Of a stretch of DNA of 26,564 bases, positions 24,890-26,564 are shown piece after piece; positions within the stretch are counted from its first letter, which is position 1, and the number at the start of each line of letters is the position of its first letter. The stretch lies in the NCBI GenBank assembly GCA_024244665.1, contig JAAEOI010000149.1, forward strand, positions 1-26,564, given 5' to 3'. The notes below the pieces were generated by a model that had not been told where the DNA came from, ran no database searches, and saw only the letters and a program-made list of their open reading frames with translations. Origin of the DNA: Bacteroidota bacterium. Its GTDB lineage: Bacteria; Bacteroidota; Bacteroidia; Bacteroidales; GCA-2748055. The position numbers and the translations under genes are program-made.

Positions 24890-26176
24890 ATGTTTCAGGC
24901 CCTTCGCAAAATCTGGCAAAACGATTTTTTCAAAAATGTTGCCACCCTGATCTCCGGGACCACCCTTGCCCAGGTTTTTTCCATGTTGATATATGTGGTT
25001 CTGAGCCGCATCTATACAGAGGAGGATTTTGGCGTTTTCGGCCTCTACATGAATATACTCAATATCACCATCATCTTCTCAACAGCCAAGTATGAACTGG
25101 CCATCCTGCTGCCAAAAAGTGATCGTGAGTCGGTCAATCTCCTGGGGCTTTCGGGTTTGATCAGCACAGTTGTCAGCCTGGTTCTGTTTCTCCTGGTGCT
25201 CGTTTTTAACAACCTGATCTGCGGCTGGCTGGGCAGCGATGAGATCGCACCCTGGCTCTATTTCATCCCCCTCTCCACACTGCTGGTAGGCCTTTTTACT
25301 TCATTCAGAAACTACTCCAACCGGGAGAAACGGTATAAACTTATTGCTGGCGCCAATATTGCTCAGAGCCTGTCGAACTCTCTGTTGAAACTGGGACTCG
25401 GACTGGCCATAGTTGGAGCGGCGGGTCTGATCTTCGGAGCCCTATTCGGACAAGTGGTGGGTTTCCTTATCTTTTTCGCCATTCATTTCCGCACCAACCT
25501 TAAGAAAGCCGGATGGCTGAAGCTATCTGAAGTTAAAAGGCTGGCAATAGAGTACAAACGTTTCCCCAAATACAACATGTGGCAGGGACTGGTCAATAAC
25601 CTGTCGGGTGCACTGCCGGTGTTTATCTTCAGTTCACACTTTTCCCTTGCCATAGCCGGTTTTTACACATTTGGATATATGGTTGTGTACCGGCCAGTGA
25701 ACCTGGTGGCCACCTCTTTTTACCAGGTGTTCTATCAACGATTTGTGGAGAAGCAACACAATTCAGCACCGCTGCTCCCCGAAATCAAGCTGTTTCTAAA
25801 GCGAAGTATCCAGGTATTGCTGATTCCCTTTATTGTGGTTGGAATATTTGCTCCGGAGATATTTGGATTTCTGTTCGGTGAGCATCTGGTTGAAGCAGGG
25901 AAATATACACGCATTATGTTACCCTGGATCTTTATGGTGAGCCTGGTTATGCCCCTATCCTTCATTCCGGATATGTACATGAAACAGCAGGTGGCCTTGA
26001 TTATCGACAGCGTCAGACTGGGGGCGCGCATAGCGGCACTGGTCATTGGAGTTGTTATGGAAAGCGTATACCTGGGCCTGGCACTCTACAGCGGAGTGAG
26101 CGCTCTGATGATACTCTACAGCCTGATGTGGTACATCCGGCTTGTTAAAAAGAATCAAACAAAGGATGATGAATAA
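24890..26176 (+). CDS. Wzx-like polysaccharide flippase (MOP superfamily)
   Basis: The 428-residue inner-membrane protein has about 12 hydrophobic segments. It begins in the family-typical way (residues about 15-60: NVATLISGTTLAQVFSMLIY, then LSRIYTEEDFGVFGLYMNI). A cytoplasmic positive patch follows (RNYSNREKRYKL), with FPKYNMWQGLVNNLSGALPV at the start of the second half. Members flip lipid-linked oligosaccharide units across the inner membrane for O-antigen or capsule assembly. A TTG at 24884 opens the frame, but the ATG at 24890 is the natural start. The downstream methyltransferase start overlaps the stop by 11 nt, so the genes are translationally coupled. This probably marks the left end of a surface-polysaccharide cluster that continues beyond the window. 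Confidence 0.9.
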   Translation: MFQALRKIWQNDFFKNVATLISGTTLAQVFSMLIYVVLSRIYTEEDFGVFGLYMNILNITIIFSTAKYELAILLPKSDRESVNLLGLSGLISTVVSLVLFLLVLVFNNLICGWLGSDEIAPWLYFIPLSTLLVGLFTSFRNYSNREKRYKLIAGANIAQSLSNSLLKLGLGLAIVGAAGLIFGALFGQVVGFLIFFAIHFRTNLKKAGWLKLSEVKRLAIEYKRFPKYNMWQGLVNNLSGALPVFIFSSHFSLAIAGFYTFGYMVVYRPVNLVATSFYQVFYQRFVEKQHNSAPLLPEIKLFLKRSIQVLLIPFIVVGIFAPEIFGFLFGEHLVEAGKYTRIMLPWIFMVSLVMPLSFIPDMYMKQQVALIIDSVRLGARIAALVIGVVMESVYLGLALYSGVSALMILYSLMWYIRLVKKNQTKDDE

Positions 26177-26564
26177 GATTGGAAAAGCATTGAAAGCACT
26201 CTGGTGGATAGCCAGGAAACCGGTATTACTTAACCGGGTTCTGGCCGATGAGAATACCTGGCAGGGATATACGGGGAAGAAGTATGGATTTGCTGGCGGT
26301 TTACCGGTTGTCACCATGGACCAGCTCGGGATTAATGAACTGGTCTCACTGGGGCCAATGACATTTCTGGATGGTGGATCGTTGCCCACTGATATGATGT
26401 TACTGGCGGGACTGGCGGAGGGGATCAAGGGATGCCGCTATTTTGAAATCGGAACCTGGCGCGGAGAGAGTGTGGCCAACGTTTCGTCAAGGAGCAGCAG
26501 CTGTTATACCCTTTCCCTTTCTGATGAGGAGTTGAGATTCATAGGAATGCATGAAAAATACATC
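26166..26564 (+). CDS. SAM-dependent methyltransferase, N-terminal part (cut by window end)
   Basis: The reading frame begins ATG ATG at 26166/26169 inside the end of the flippase gene and stays open to the window edge (133 codons). The translation runs MMNKIGKALKALWWIARKPV and later has DGGSLPTDMMLLAGLAEG. It then reaches YFEIGTWRGESVANVS, which is a glycine-containing motif I (E-x-G-x-x-x-G) of class I SAM-dependent methyltransferases of the Methyltransf_24-like type. It probably modifies a sugar or other group in the polysaccharide pathway begun by the flippase. The C-terminal half is outside the window, so the substrate cannot be judged. Confidence 0.78.
   Translation, partial: MMNKIGKALKALWWIARKPVLLNRVLADENTWQGYTGKKYGFAGGLPVVTMDQLGINELVSLGPMTFLDGGSLPTDMMLLAGLAEGIKGCRYFEIGTWRGESVANVSSRSSSCYTLSLSDEELRFIGMHEKYI

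Overview
The window looks like a chromosomal segment of a Bacteroidota bacterium. The grounds are a type IX secretion (T9SS) cargo protein next to a PorP/SprF partner, start regions without consistent Shine-Dalgarno sites, several perfect Bacteroidota -7 boxes (TAnnTTTG), type B ribosomal protein L31, and the Bacteroidota-type alternative GlmU. I cannot place it more precisely. Coding density is high and no gene-free stretch exceeds 300 bases. The largest gaps are 6849-7019, 22313-22475, 15027-15157 and 24770-24889. I saw no tRNA, rRNA, CRISPR array, insertion sequence or phage gene.

Layout. (1) 26-6848, plus strand: a tight three-gene cell-surface operon. It encodes a very large glycine-rich, Ig-like-repeat T9SS cargo with a gliding-motility-type C-terminal domain, its PorP/SprF-type outer-membrane partner, and a PD40-propeller/PKD protein. 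(2) 7020-11185, plus: an unrecognised secreted protein followed by a 1060-residue membrane receptor in which a periplasmic double propeller and Y_Y_Y domain are joined to a cytoplasmic SpoIIE-type phosphatase. An 8-bp inverted repeat precedes this pair. (3) 15026-11203, minus: an RsuA/RluB-type pseudouridine synthase with a long basic repetitive N-terminal extension, then the ribosome-assembly GTPases Era and Der, then a small lipoprotein translationally overlapped with Der. (4) 15158-20790, plus: a GlmM-type phosphohexomutase, then a MacA-like adaptor, a MacB-like permease with no ATPase domain, and a TolC-like outer-membrane channel. (5) 24769-20795, minus: a Bax-inhibitor-1 family membrane protein, a SufS-like class V aminotransferase with a possible frameshifted tail, ribosomal protein L31 type B with a clear promoter and terminator, and the alternative GlmU. 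(6) 24890-26564, plus: a Wzx-like flippase overlapping a SAM-dependent methyltransferase that is cut by the window edge. This is probably the start of a surface-polysaccharide locus.

How they may work together. Much of the window concerns the envelope: T9SS surface display, a propeller-phosphatase receptor, a tripartite exporter, UDP-GlcNAc synthesis (GlmM plus alternative GlmU) and polysaccharide export. The remainder is ribosome biogenesis (RluB-like, Era, Der, L31). The most unusual candidates are the secreted protein plus propeller-SpoIIE pair with its upstream palindrome, the T9SS triplet whose third member carries PKD-like domains where an OmpA domain would be expected, and the exporter operon without its ATPase.
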